Assembly (NCBI GenBank): GCA_942491955.1 | Contig: CALOCV010000032.1 | Coordinates: 1 to 38,344, forward strand | Direction of reading: 5' to 3' | Source: CALOCV01 sp942491955 | GTDB taxonomy: Bacteria; Chlamydiota; Chlamydiia; Chlamydiales; CALOCV01 | Length of the DNA stretch: 38,344 nucleotides | In this document: one piece after another, positions 6,790 to 14,217 of the stretch | Layout of the letters: every line of letters begins with the position of its first letter | Numbering within the stretch: position 1 is the first letter of the stretch | The notes under the pieces: model-generated | Databases searched by the model: none | What the model saw: the letters and a program-made list of their open reading frames with translations, nothing else | Told to the model about the DNA's origin: nothing | Program-made: the position numbers and the translations under genes

Positions 6790-8094
6790 TAGACTTCTTT
6801 CGAAACTGCAATCCCGTGCCTGTGCCGATAAAGCAAGCGTTTTTCTGTAAATTCAGCCTCACTCTTTCATATATTTGTTTTGATCTTTTATTTTTCCATT
6901 CACATCCTTTTTCTTGCTTCCAACCCTTCTGTCATTTTAGTCGTCACTTGCATAAAAGCCAAGGCAACCCTTCGGGCTCGCTTCGCTCGGCCTTGACTTT
7001 TCTGCTTCGTGCCGCCTTCATGTCATTTAGGGTTGGCTCTTCAAAAAAGAATGTTCTTTCTCCTCTACTTTGCTCATGTCCAAATAAGCTCTACCCGTCA
7101 CCCACTCCTCGTGAATCTCTATTATCACTCCTGTTACAAGCCTTAATGCCGATTCCCCATTCGGAAATAATGTCGCTACTCTCGTCCTCCTTTTAACCTC
7201 CCTATTTATCCTCTCCAGGCCATTTGTTGTCCGAATCTTTTTTCTATGCTCTTCCGGAAAATCAAGACATGTCAATCCTTCATCAATGTTCTCTTCAAAC
7301 CACCTCACAAACTCTGGTGCGCTTTTCTCTAACTCTTTAACAATCTCCCGTTTCGTTCCTTCCACATCCTCTCGTGTTGTACAGTGAAATACAGCTCTCA
7401 TCGCTTTTCCTATCTCCATTTTCATTCCTTTTTTCGGAGCATAGTGCTGCGCATTCTGACTGAGATGAAACTGGCATCTCTGCCAGGGCACGGAAGGAAA
7501 TACCGCTCTTAAAGCTCTTTTTAACCCAGGGTGTGCATCGCTTGTTATCAGTCGGATTCCTTTAAGCCCTCTCTTCTGTAATAATTCAAGAAAATCTCTC
7601 CAGTGTACCTCTGCTTCCGATAGACTAAAAGAAGCCCCCAGAAACTCTCGATGCCCTTTAGGTGAAATTCCATAGGCCAAATGAATCGCCTGATCGATAA
7701 CCGACCCATTATGGCGCACCTTAAGATAGAGTGCATCAAAGTAGACATAGGGGAACTCCCCAAGAGCTCTATTTCGAAAAGCTTCAAATTCTTCATCGAG
7801 TTCTTTGGTAAGAGCCGATACCTGTGAAGAGGATATTTCCAGCCCACAATTTCCATCAATAGGGTATCATCACCTTGGTTCATGGTATTCTCCTTTTTTT
7901 TGTTCAAAAAGAGTTTTGGCCATGGACCTTTATTTTTCAAGCAATCTTTGAGATCGCCCTCTGATCCAATTTACAGAAACAATCTTGCACTACCGATTCT
8001 GGTCAAAATGGCTCAACGAAAAAATTAATTGGGAAAGGGCGGGCAAGGACGGGCACAGGCAGAGGCATGGGATTGCAGTTTCGAAAGAAGTCTA
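6790..8094. mobile_element. Internally deleted IS256-type element with 26-bp inverted ends
   Basis: TAGACTTCTTTCGAAACTGC followed by AATCCC occurs at 6790-6815 and, inverted, at 8069-8094, an exact 26-bp inverted pair enclosing 1305 bp. Inside is the C-terminal two thirds of an IS256/Mutator-type transposase on the minus strand. The length is normal for IS256 elements, but the coding part is short, so internal sequence has been lost or replaced. A palindrome-rich patch (CCAAGGC...GCCTTG, around 6959-6995) lies between the left end and the transposase stop. The right end supplies the stop codon of the neighbouring gene at 8092. Confidence 0.55.
7027..7883 (-). pseudogene. IS256-family transposase, N-terminal deletion and frameshift
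   Basis: The continuous frame reads EISSSQVSALTKELDEEFE, YVYFDALYLKVRHNGSV (first catalytic Asp region), LITSDAHPGLKRAL (second Asp), WQRCQFHLSQN and IRTTNGLERINREVKRRTRV (Glu region), all typical of IS256/Mutator transposases. Full-length relatives have about 400 residues; only about 280 remain. Upstream, an ATG at 7883 with GGAG in front reads MNQGDDTLLMEIV and then falls out of frame with GLEISSS, so the start is joined to the catalytic half with about 110-130 residues missing. Not functional alone. Confidence 0.8.
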
Positions 8095-8667
8095 ATGTGA
8101 TAAAACCGGATTAGAAGAAGGAGGAAGCCAACGCGGATATTCATCGATATCAGCTTCCCATGGTATTGAAAGTGGCGGGGAGCAATGAAACTTCTTACAA
8201 TATTGGCTAAATGTATAGTATTTGTAAAACTCAGGCACTTGACTGTATTGTGAACACCAAGCAAGTCTTATTTCACTATTGCTCCAATTCTGAACCGATG
8301 CATACTCGTATTTAGATAGTTGTGCATTTTTATTGATACGATATCCATTAAAAAAGTCTCGGATAAAGCACAAAATTCGAGTCATTATTTTTTTTGTTTT
8401 CAATCTCTCGTCATTTTGTTCATAAAGTTTAACAATCTTTGGAGCAATTTCTTTTCCTATGTCCCGCTCATTTTCAGGAAATTCTTCACCAATAATTATT
8501 AAAATTTGTGTTGCTAACTCATTGATTCCTAATGTACCTTCATAGCCTTTAACATAAATATATCGCCTTCCTCGAGAAGATATCTCTTCTCGGGCCTCTT
8601 TGACAATAGGAGCTATTACTGCAAAGGAATTTGCGTTTTTTACAACATTTTTTATTTCTAAACTCAT
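8092..8667 (-). CDS. Unrecognised protein, 191 aa, 3' end at an IS end
   Basis: I do not recognise this protein. It is soluble-looking and rich in Lys, Glu and Tyr, with a hydrophobic stretch at TQILIIIGEEF and a C-terminus rich in aromatic and Cys residues (YSQVPEFYKYYTFSQYCKKF). The start at 8667 has AGGT a few bases upstream. The TAG stop (8092-8094) is formed by the terminal inverted repeat of the IS256-type element, so the original C-terminus may have been cut by that insertion. It follows three other same-strand unknown genes and may once have been co-transcribed with them. Confidence 0.55.
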   Translation of the reverse strand: MSLEIKNVVKNANSFAVIAPIVKEAREEISSRGRRYIYVKGYEGTLGINELATQILIIIGEEFPENERDIGKEIAPKIVKLYEQNDERLKTKKIMTRILCFIRDFFNGYRINKNAQLSKYEYASVQNWSNSEIRLAWCSQYSQVPEFYKYYTFSQYCKKFHCSPPLSIPWEADIDEYPRWLPPSSNPVLSH

Positions 8668-8833
8668 CTGTACCTCGATATAGATATTGAAACGGATTCA
8701 AAAATCGATTTAAATCCGATTTTTTTCTTGTTAAAAAACATTCGATCTCGAAAATTTCGTAAATTTTCTTCGATCTCCATCTAAAAGACATCTAGAAAAC
8801 TGGTACAATAACCCAAGTTTTCTCTCATTTTTA

Positions 8834-9964
8834 TCAGTCAAAATAATCCGTCTTATATGCTGGAACTTCACCGAACATATCATATTCTGTGTTGTCTCTT
8901 GTCCATGTCGCAATAAACCCGAATAAATCTTTGCCAAGGTTAACATCTACTGTTTGTAATTTTTTTCTCGCCCAAGTATAACAACTGTGTCCCCCTCCTT
9001 TTAATTTAGTAATGATGGAATCTGAACCAAATGTTGAAAATTTTGGAGGATGTTTTTTTTCCTCTTCTATTTCAGCCAACATGTTTTTTACTTTCCAACT
9101 CGCTTTTAGCCATATTTTTGTTCTTTCTTGATATTTCAATGTATATGGTTCTATGTACGGTGTTTTTATTACTGACGAGCCTTTGTGTTCTAAAAAATGG
9201 ACTACTTGGACAAAATGCTTGCCCAATGCCTTCTCTTCACAAGAGCCATCTCCTACTCCTTCAATGACAATGCCAGCATGGTCTCCTTCGTACAATTTTA
9301 TCGAAAATCCTTCTTGCTTTTTCTTTTCATTGGCAGAAACTTTAGACCCAAATGCATGACCAAAACCAATTAATGCTACAGCCCATTGATACTTAGACAC
9401 ATGTATTTTGAACTTATCCATTTCACTTCGGGTTTCAAAAAAATCAAAACCCACAGAAAATTCGTTACTTGTTTCCCCAGAGGAATAGTGCAAACGTTTT
9501 GGAAGACGTTTTAAGTGTTCTCTAAATATTGCATAACTCTTTAACGCAACTTCAATGGACAAAAGATGAACCTCATTTTGAAGAAAACTGACAACGCCTT
9601 CTTTAGATTTTTCTTTGAAAGATTTAAAAAAATTCTCAATTCGAATTTTTTCGCATGTATACTGTTCATGGCGCACAGATGTCGATTCTAAACAGCGTTT
9701 TTGGAAGTGCTTTTTTGAAACTTTATCAAATAGATCCCACACAAATCCTTTCTCATTTGAATCAAGCAGTACAAGATGTGCGTCGTCTAAGCGATACTCA
9801 AGCAGTGGCTGTAAAAAAGAGGGAGAAGAACTGGAGCCAAGCACCACAAAACATTGATTCAAGTAACGTACCTTTGCTGCGATGGTCATTACTTCATCAA
9901 ACTCTATTGGATCCTTTAGTACATTGCCCTGTTTTACTATTTGTCCATTTATAAAAAAGCTCAT
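8834..9964 (-). CDS. Unknown protein, 376 aa, with possible permuted papain-like Cys/His motifs
   Basis: No firm family. In the C-terminal half, EGDHAGIVIEGVGDG (His229) is followed about 100 residues later by GGGHSCYTWARKKL (His326, Cys328). A His next to a beta-strand followed by a Cys at the head of a helix (NC..W type) is the order seen in circularly permuted NlpC/P60 (LRAT/YiiX-like) enzymes, so a thiol hydrolase or acyltransferase fold is conceivable; this is inference. No signal peptide or membrane segment is obvious. The predicted start at 9964 overlaps the upstream gene's 3' end by 68 bp and has no good ribosome site; an internal start at Met26 is an alternative. Confidence 0.5.
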   Translation of the reverse strand: MSFFINGQIVKQGNVLKDPIEFDEVMTIAAKVRYLNQCFVVLGSSSSPSFLQPLLEYRLDDAHLVLLDSNEKGFVWDLFDKVSKKHFQKRCLESTSVRHEQYTCEKIRIENFFKSFKEKSKEGVVSFLQNEVHLLSIEVALKSYAIFREHLKRLPKRLHYSSGETSNEFSVGFDFFETRSEMDKFKIHVSKYQWAVALIGFGHAFGSKVSANEKKKQEGFSIKLYEGDHAGIVIEGVGDGSCEEKALGKHFVQVVHFLEHKGSSVIKTPYIEPYTLKYQERTKIWLKASWKVKNMLAEIEEEKKHPPKFSTFGSDSIITKLKGGGHSCYTWARKKLQTVDVNLGKDLFGFIATWTRDNTEYDMFGEVPAYKTDYFD

Positions 9965-10322
9965 CTAACGTTTTAACGATGAATATCTTTTCTTCATTGC
10001 AGACATACTCTCCTATAATATCTGTTTCTAAAAATTCAACGGAATAATTTTTTCCTATACGGACATTGCACGTCGATAAATATTTTCCAAATTCTTCTAG
10101 CGTGATATTCGCCAACGCAGGAATGAAATTTCTATAAGAGTGTTTACTAGATCCTTCTGATGAGTAAAGCTCCGTATAGAGTTTACCATCCTCTTGCAAC
10201 AAAGAAATTTTGATTTTTTCTTGCTCAGAATTAGGATCTTTCATTTCCCACACTTGTAGCAACGAATCGGTAAAAACATTATCTTCACATTTAGGTGAAT
10301 ATTGACTTATGTCATAAATCAT
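9897..10322 (-). CDS. Unrecognised protein, 141 aa
   Basis: Not recognised. Acidic to neutral, no membrane segment, one mid-region GKYLSTCNVRIGKNYSVEF. The ATG at 10322 has GGATAAG upstream and lies 30 bp after the stop of the 130-aa gene, so the two are probably co-transcribed. The last ~22 codons overlap the next gene in another frame, which could be genuine overlap or the scar of a frameshift that once joined them. Confidence 0.5.
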   Translation of the reverse strand: MIYDISQYSPKCEDNVFTDSLLQVWEMKDPNSEQEKIKISLLQEDGKLYTELYSSEGSSKHSYRNFIPALANITLEEFGKYLSTCNVRIGKNYSVEFLETDIIGEYVCNEEKIFIVKTLDELFYKWTNSKTGQCTKGSNRV

Positions 10323-10352
10323 AGAACTTATCCTTTGGTATTACTCATTTGA

Positions 10353-10745
10353 TTAAGAAAAACTGGAGTCTATAAGTTGATGAAATTTTTTTTTAGATTC
10401 ATCAGCAACATTTGTAGTAGATTCATCGATTATTTTATGAGCTTTTTCCTTGTTTTGGGGGTTCTGAGATTGAATAGCCCTGTGCTCACTATTTTCGATT
10501 ATTTTACCGGCTATGGGACTTGCAGATGGAGAATTTGTTGCGACGATAATTTTAGCAGACATTCCAACAACGGCAATAGTGGATGGTTGCGTGGCCAATT
10601 CTAATCCGTCCTTTATAACATGCGTTCCTATCTCTGTTATCGTACCTATTGTAGAATCACCTGCCTTCTTTAAGAGTTCTTGAAGCTTTGTTCCACCTAC
10701 AATAGTCGCTTCGATTGGTGGAGATCCCTTATTTGGTTCTATCAT
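10353..10745 (-). CDS. Unrecognised protein, 130 aa, hydrophobic centre
   Basis: Not recognised. A moderately hydrophobic centre (STIAVVGMSAKIIVAT) is flanked by a polar, Lys/Asn/Gln-rich C-terminal third (NPQNKEKAHKIIDES). Too weak to call a membrane segment with confidence. It appears to be the first gene of the minus-strand group 10745-8092. CACCCTCCTATGG on the plus strand around the start corresponds to an AGGAGGGTG stretch on the coding strand next to the ATG, a strong ribosome site that supports this start. Confidence 0.5.
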   Translation of the reverse strand: MIEPNKGSPPIEATIVGGTKLQELLKKAGDSTIGTITEIGTHVIKDGLELATQPSTIAVVGMSAKIIVATNSPSASPIAGKIIENSEHRAIQSQNPQNKEKAHKIIDESTTNVADESKKKFHQLIDSSFS

Positions 10746-10949
10746 ACACCCTCCTATGGGTCATACTGATTTAAGTATTGGAGATGATGGACGTTATCGT
10801 GTCTAATGATTTTTTGCAAGGACAAGAAGCTAGGAGAGACCGAGTTCTCTTTGGCTATTTTACTACTGGTCAACAGAGCAAAAAGGATGGCTAGGCATTT
10901 TCTGTATAGAAATAATACCATTTATCAGAAATAACCTTGAAAATTTTAA

Positions 10950-11207
10950 GTTCAGCCTAGAAGATGGGGTGTAGGAAGGATTTTTTCTTGGTTAAATAGA
11001 AATAAGCGCTTAAGCAAAGACTATGAATATCTTACGGATGTCAGTGTATCCTATTTGTATTTAGGAATGAGTAGGATTTTATTCAGAAGATTAATTAAAA
11101 AAAAAGTTTCCAAACACCCTCTAAGATCAAAGATTCAGTTCTACGTTGTTCCAGATGTAAGATCCATTTCCTGGGGAAAATTGAATGCTTCGTTTTCATT
11201 AAATTAA
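10950..11207 (+). pseudogene. C-terminal remnant of an IS4/IS5-type transposase
   Basis: Frame reads RRWGVGRIFSWLNRNKRLSKDYEYLTD..SYLYLGMSRILFRRL and ends at TAA 11205-11207. This is the well-known C-terminal pattern of IS5-like transposases (RRW.VERT.SWL...RRLSKDYE), with the catalytic Glu of VER changed to Gly (VGR). There is a stop just before 10950 and no N-terminal part, so only a fossil remains. The 200 bp between 10746 and 10949 show nothing I can name. Confidence 0.6.
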
Positions 11208-11238
11208 TATTTTTCATACAATTGTTTTTAGAACCTGT

Positions 11239-11769
11239 TTAAAATCTTTTTAAAAGAAAAACTACAAATGCTAAGACTACCATAGTTAAGCTAGTATTTA
11301 GCTTTCTTTCACAGTTTTTCCATAATCTTCTACACTTTTCAAGCCAGCTAAAAGAACGTTCCACAACCCATCTTTTTGGGAATCACTTTAAAAGTATGCA
11401 ATTCATTTCTCTTGGCTATTTCTACTGGACAACCCAATATCTCTTGAATACCATCTGAAAATGGTTCTCCAGAGTATCCTCCATAAGCTAAAACGTTTTT
11501 TACTTCAGATAAAAACTCTTCTTCAATGAACATGCTTCTAGCGCTCCTTTCCTATCTGTAATATTTGCTGTAGTTATATGAATTGCATGAGGTAATCCTT
11601 GGGTGTCTACAGCGATGTGTCGTTTTATCCCTGAAATTTTTTTTCCTGCATCATACCCTTTACTCTCAGCTGTATCGGTATTTTTAACGCTTTGCGCATC
11701 AATTATTATAAAACTGGTTTTCTCTTTCCGACCATTGTTTTGTCGGACCTCTCCAACCATTCTCAGCAA
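11239..11769 (-). pseudogene. IS5/IS427-type transposase, central and C-terminal part, two frameshifts
   Basis: First frame: FIIIDAQSVKNTDTAESKGYD, AGKKISGIKRHIAVDTQGLP (first and second Asp regions of the DDE domain). It breaks near 11520 into EEEFLSEVKNVLAYGGYSGE, and again near 11370 into RWVVERSFSWLEKCRRLWKN (catalytic Glu region) and VVLAFVVFLLKRF, ending at TAA 11239-11241. Shifting frames twice reconstructs a normal C-terminal half, so at least two indels have hit this copy. Confidence 0.75.
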
Positions 11770-11770
11770 T

Positions 11771-12059
11771 AAAAACTACCACAGAGCCCACAGAGAGCAC
11801 AGAGAGAGGGTTATATTTTCATTCGACGAATGCCTTCTACCAATCGTTTCACATTAAAATTGATCAGCAATCCTCGGGCACAAGTTCCATAGAGCTTTAA
11901 ATAAGATAGTCGTTGTGCTTCGTGTATTAGAGCTATTCCATTCACAGATTTAATTTCTATAATTACCTGATCCTCTACAACTTCTTCAGACATTTCTGGA
12001 TGCACTAAACAATCTATATGTCCTCCCTCTGTGTTCTCTGTGGGCTCTGTGGTAGTTTA
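11771..12059. mobile_element. Cassette bounded by inverted CACAGAG repeats, carrying a GxxExxY fragment
   Basis: Left arm 11771-11810 and right arm 12025-12059 are inverted copies: AAACTACCACAGAGCCCACAG then AGAGCACAGAG or AGAACACAGAG. The short CACAGAG motif is repeated three to four times in each arm. The arms abut the stop codon of the GxxExxY fragment on one side and its truncated 5' end on the other. The cassette sits inside the IS5-type element and splits its transposase. Whether it moves on its own is unknown. Confidence 0.55.
11811..12026 (-). pseudogene. GxxExxY-family protein, C-terminal half
   Basis: Reads GGHIDCLVHPEM, VVEDQVIIEIKSVNGIALIHE, AQRLSYLKLYGTCARGLLINF and VKRLVEGIRRMKI. 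This is the C-terminal half of the GxxExxY family (about 125 residues normally), whose conserved VEIKAV...HEAQ..TYLK...GLLINF motif belongs to a PD-(D/E)XK-like fold. The N-terminal half with the GxxExxY motif itself is absent: the frame runs straight into the CACAGAG repeat. GTG at 12005 could start a ~64-residue product, but a functional protein is unlikely. Confidence 0.7.
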
Positions 12060-12075
12060 TTTTCTAAAAACTCGT

Positions 12076-12135
12076 TCAAAACTGTTTTACGAATAAAACG
12101 ACAAAAGCAAGGATGACCATATGTAAACTGGTTTT
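12076..12135 (-). pseudogene. C-terminal tail of a second IS5-type transposase copy
   Basis: Reads SLHMVILAFVVLFVKQF followed by TGA, parallel to SLTMVVLAFVVFLLKRF at the end of the transposase at 11239. It sits directly behind the N-terminal fragment (12136-12273) in another frame, so an N-terminus and a foreign C-terminus are joined by a large internal deletion. Confidence 0.55.
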
Positions 12136-12273
12136 TCAAACATATGAAATGCCACAAATTACATCATATAAGTCGACCGCTCTAGGACGTGTTTTTTTTC
12201 TTGCAGATTCCAGAAGAGGTTTAATTTTGTTAAACTGTTCACGATCCATATCGCTAGGATAGCAATGGGGCAT
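12136..12273 (-). pseudogene. N-terminal fragment of an IS5-type transposase
   Basis: From ATG 12273: MPHCYPSDMDREQFNKIKPL, LESARKKTRPRAVDLYDVIC, GISYV, then a stop. The MDREQF.KI.PLLE......RP...DLYDV.CGI.Y pattern is the N-terminus of IS5/IS427-type transposases. It is cut where the full protein would continue with ..GCQWRMLP. Confidence 0.65.
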
Positions 12274-12372
12274 AAAATACCTACAATTGTCTTGGAAAAT
12301 AATTGTTTATACAGGATTAGAAAGATTTTAAACAGGTTCTTAGACAACCTATGATCTTGTTCCTTTTTACCT

Positions 12373-13125
12373 CTATTGGATAGAGATAAACGTACCGTGA
12401 CGTCCCGTTGTTCTCTCTCGCCGGAAGGAGAAACACTCTTCAGGTGTATCGTACGTGCAGAGTCGTGCGATTTCAATATGACTCTCTTTGACTCCTTCTG
12501 CGATCAATTGATCGAGAGCCAAAGCCCATAAATCAAAGAAATAAGGCTTTATTTGATAATCCCAGTATTCCTCTGGGAATTCGTTGCGAAAATTTTGGAA
12601 CTCTGCATGACATGGCCCCAAACTAGGCGATATAGCTACGAGAAGATTCTCAGGTTTGCTTCCAAATGCCTGTTGCATCGCACAGATGATTTCTCGATAG
12701 ATATTGGACACATTGCCTCGCCATCCCGCATGGGCAACACCTACAGCACGCTGGATGGGATCGACAAAGATAGCAGCTTGGCAGTCGGCATGTTTGGCTA
12801 AGAGAGGACGATGAGCCTCTTGTGTGATCCATGCATCGCAGGAAGGAATAGGTGTTGCCGTCTCTTTCCCTACAAGAGCCACGTTTTTGCCATGGTTTTG
12901 TATCCCTTCAACTAGGTCTGAGCTCCCCATCAGAGGGAAGATTTTTTCGCGATTGGCTCTCACACATTTCTCTTCATCACCCACCTCAAAGCTCAAATTA
13001 AGGGAGTCATAAGGTTCCTTGCTGATTCCTCCTCCTCGCAAAAATGTTCCCTGTCGAATCCAAGACAAATCGTTAAAAATATCGTAGGTCATCCATGACA
13101 ATGTTCCCTCTTTCTTTTTTTGCAT
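12373..13125 (-). CDS. pgeF: YfiH/PgeF family multicopper-oxidase-like protein
   Basis: 250 residues, full length for the family (laccase-domain protein, DUF152). Metal-site motifs are present: IQNHGKNV (His78), LLAKHADCQAAIFVDP (His112, Cys115), VGVAHAGWRGN (His132) and SLGPCHAEFQ. Members act as purine nucleoside phosphorylase/adenosine deaminase-like enzymes and, in E. coli, as the peptidoglycan editing factor PgeF; which activity applies here is not shown. The ATG at 13125 follows a good AGGGGA ribosome site. An in-frame ATG at codon 12 is the alternative. The IS5-type element ends about 30 bp past its stop. Confidence 0.85.
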   Translation of the reverse strand: MQKKKEGTLSWMTYDIFNDLSWIRQGTFLRGGGISKEPYDSLNLSFEVGDEEKCVRANREKIFPLMGSSDLVEGIQNHGKNVALVGKETATPIPSCDAWITQEAHRPLLAKHADCQAAIFVDPIQRAVGVAHAGWRGNVSNIYREIICAMQQAFGSKPENLLVAISPSLGPCHAEFQNFRNEFPEEYWDYQIKPYFFDLWALALDQLIAEGVKESHIEIARLCTYDTPEECFSFRRERTTGRHGTFISIQ

Positions 13126-13149
13126 AAGAATCCCCTTTTTTATCCCTTA

Positions 13150-13189
13150 CGGCGTAAAACCCAGTCTTTCAAGGCTGGGTTTTACGCCG
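13150..13189. repeat. Perfect 15-bp stem palindrome between divergent genes
   Basis: CGGCGTAAAACCCAG pairs exactly with CTGGGTTTTACGCCG around a 10-base loop. It lies between the divergent pgeF and queF starts, so it is not a terminator for either. The form is that of a REP-type repeat or a protein-binding palindrome. The rest of 13190-13391 shows no gene I can support. Confidence 0.5.
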
Positions 13190-13391
13190 CTTGCCATTAA
13201 CTCCCATGCGATAGTATCATGGCACCATCGCCCTAGGAATGTATGGCTTGGGTATCCAATCCCTAGAAGCTCTTGTTTTTAAACGAGGAAGCATTCACTA
13301 GAATTCTCTTACGATATGCTTTGCTTGAGAAATGGATGATTGTTGAGCGCAATTCTTGAAGTCGCTTGAGTATATCAAAAAAGGTAAAAGG

Positions 13392-14214
13392 ATGAAAACA
13401 GAGGAAGCCTTTGGAGTTTTGGGAAGAGAGGTCGATTATCCTCGTGAATATGACCCTGATCTCCTCTTCCCCATTGTTCGACAAAAGGGGCGTGACTTGA
13501 TTGGCATCTCTTCTCCTCTTCCCTTTTACGGAGAAGATCGCTGGACGGCCTACGAGTGTTCTTGGCTCAATGCGGATGGAAAGCCACAAATAGGGATTGC
13601 GGAAATCATCGTTCCTGCCAGCACACCTGTTCTTATTGAATCCAAATCCCTCAAACTCTATCTCAATTCGTATAGTGACGTCCGATTTCCTTCCATGCAA
13701 GCAGTGGCAAGACAAATCGCATCGGACCTATCCCAAGTTGCCCAAGCTCCTATTGCGTTCCATCTTTTTCCCCTTAGCGAATATTCTTCTTCTCTTTCCA
13801 CTGCGTTGCCGGGTTTTTGCATTGATGACTTACCCATTAAGGAGCCTTCGTTTATCATTGATCCTTCTACCCTATATTGTGAAGGCGAAGAGGTCGAAGA
13901 GACTCTTCACTCTCATCTTTTAAAAATCCCATTGTCTCTGTACAGGACAGCCCGACTGGGGATCGGTGATGGTTGCCTATCGAGGAAAGCGGATATCCCA
14001 TATAGGGTTGTTGCGGTACATCATCTCTTTTCGTCACCACGTGGGATTTGCAGAGCAGTGTGTGGAAAAAATGTTTATCGACATTGCGTCTCGATGCCAA
14101 CCAAAAAAACTTACCATCTATGCTCGTTACACACGTAGAGGAGGTCTTGATATTAACCCTTTTCGATCGAGCGAACCCGAAACATCTCCTTTTATCCGAT
14201 TAACAAGACAGTAG
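13392..14214 (+). pseudogene. queF: NADPH-dependent 7-cyano-7-deazaguanine reductase QueF, one frameshift
   Basis: The N-terminal part reads LGREVDYPREYDPDLLFPIV, WTAYECSWLNADGKPQIGIA, then IESKSLKLYLNS, the long (YqcD/E. coli-type) QueF with the substrate-binding E-S-K-S motif. Near 13925, in TTTAAAAATCCC, one extra A shifts the frame. The next frame gives KSHCLCTGQPDWGSVMVAYR (catalytic Cys and the conserved QPDWG), then FRHHVGFAEQCVEKMF and ARYTRRGGLDINPFRS. Removing one A restores about 273 codons. QueF makes preQ1 for tRNA queuosine. The shift is in an A-run, so a sequencing error or slippage is as likely as true loss. Start chosen at ATG 13392 (MKTEEAFGVLG), behind AAAAGG. Confidence 0.85.
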
Positions 14215-14217
14215 CTT

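Larger units (their letters stand above)
11231..12339. mobile_element. Mosaic IS5-type element with TTA target duplication
   Basis: Ends GAACCTGTTTAAAATCTTT (11231 onward) and its reverse complement ending at 12339, flanked by TTA on both sides (11228-11230, 12340-12342). Both halves of an IS5/IS427-type transposase are present on the minus strand but are separated by a foreign cassette (11771-12059) and by the C-terminal tail of a second related transposase (12076-12135). So the element was rearranged after insertion, or is a hybrid of two copies. Confidence 0.65.

Noticed and set aside
8697..8724. Terminator-like AAAATCG/CGATTTT stem after the 376-aa gene
   Set aside because: Weak AT stem; the T-run is on the wrong strand for that gene.
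13150..13189. Rho-independent terminator
   Set aside because: Strong stem but no T-run on either side, and it lies between divergent starts.
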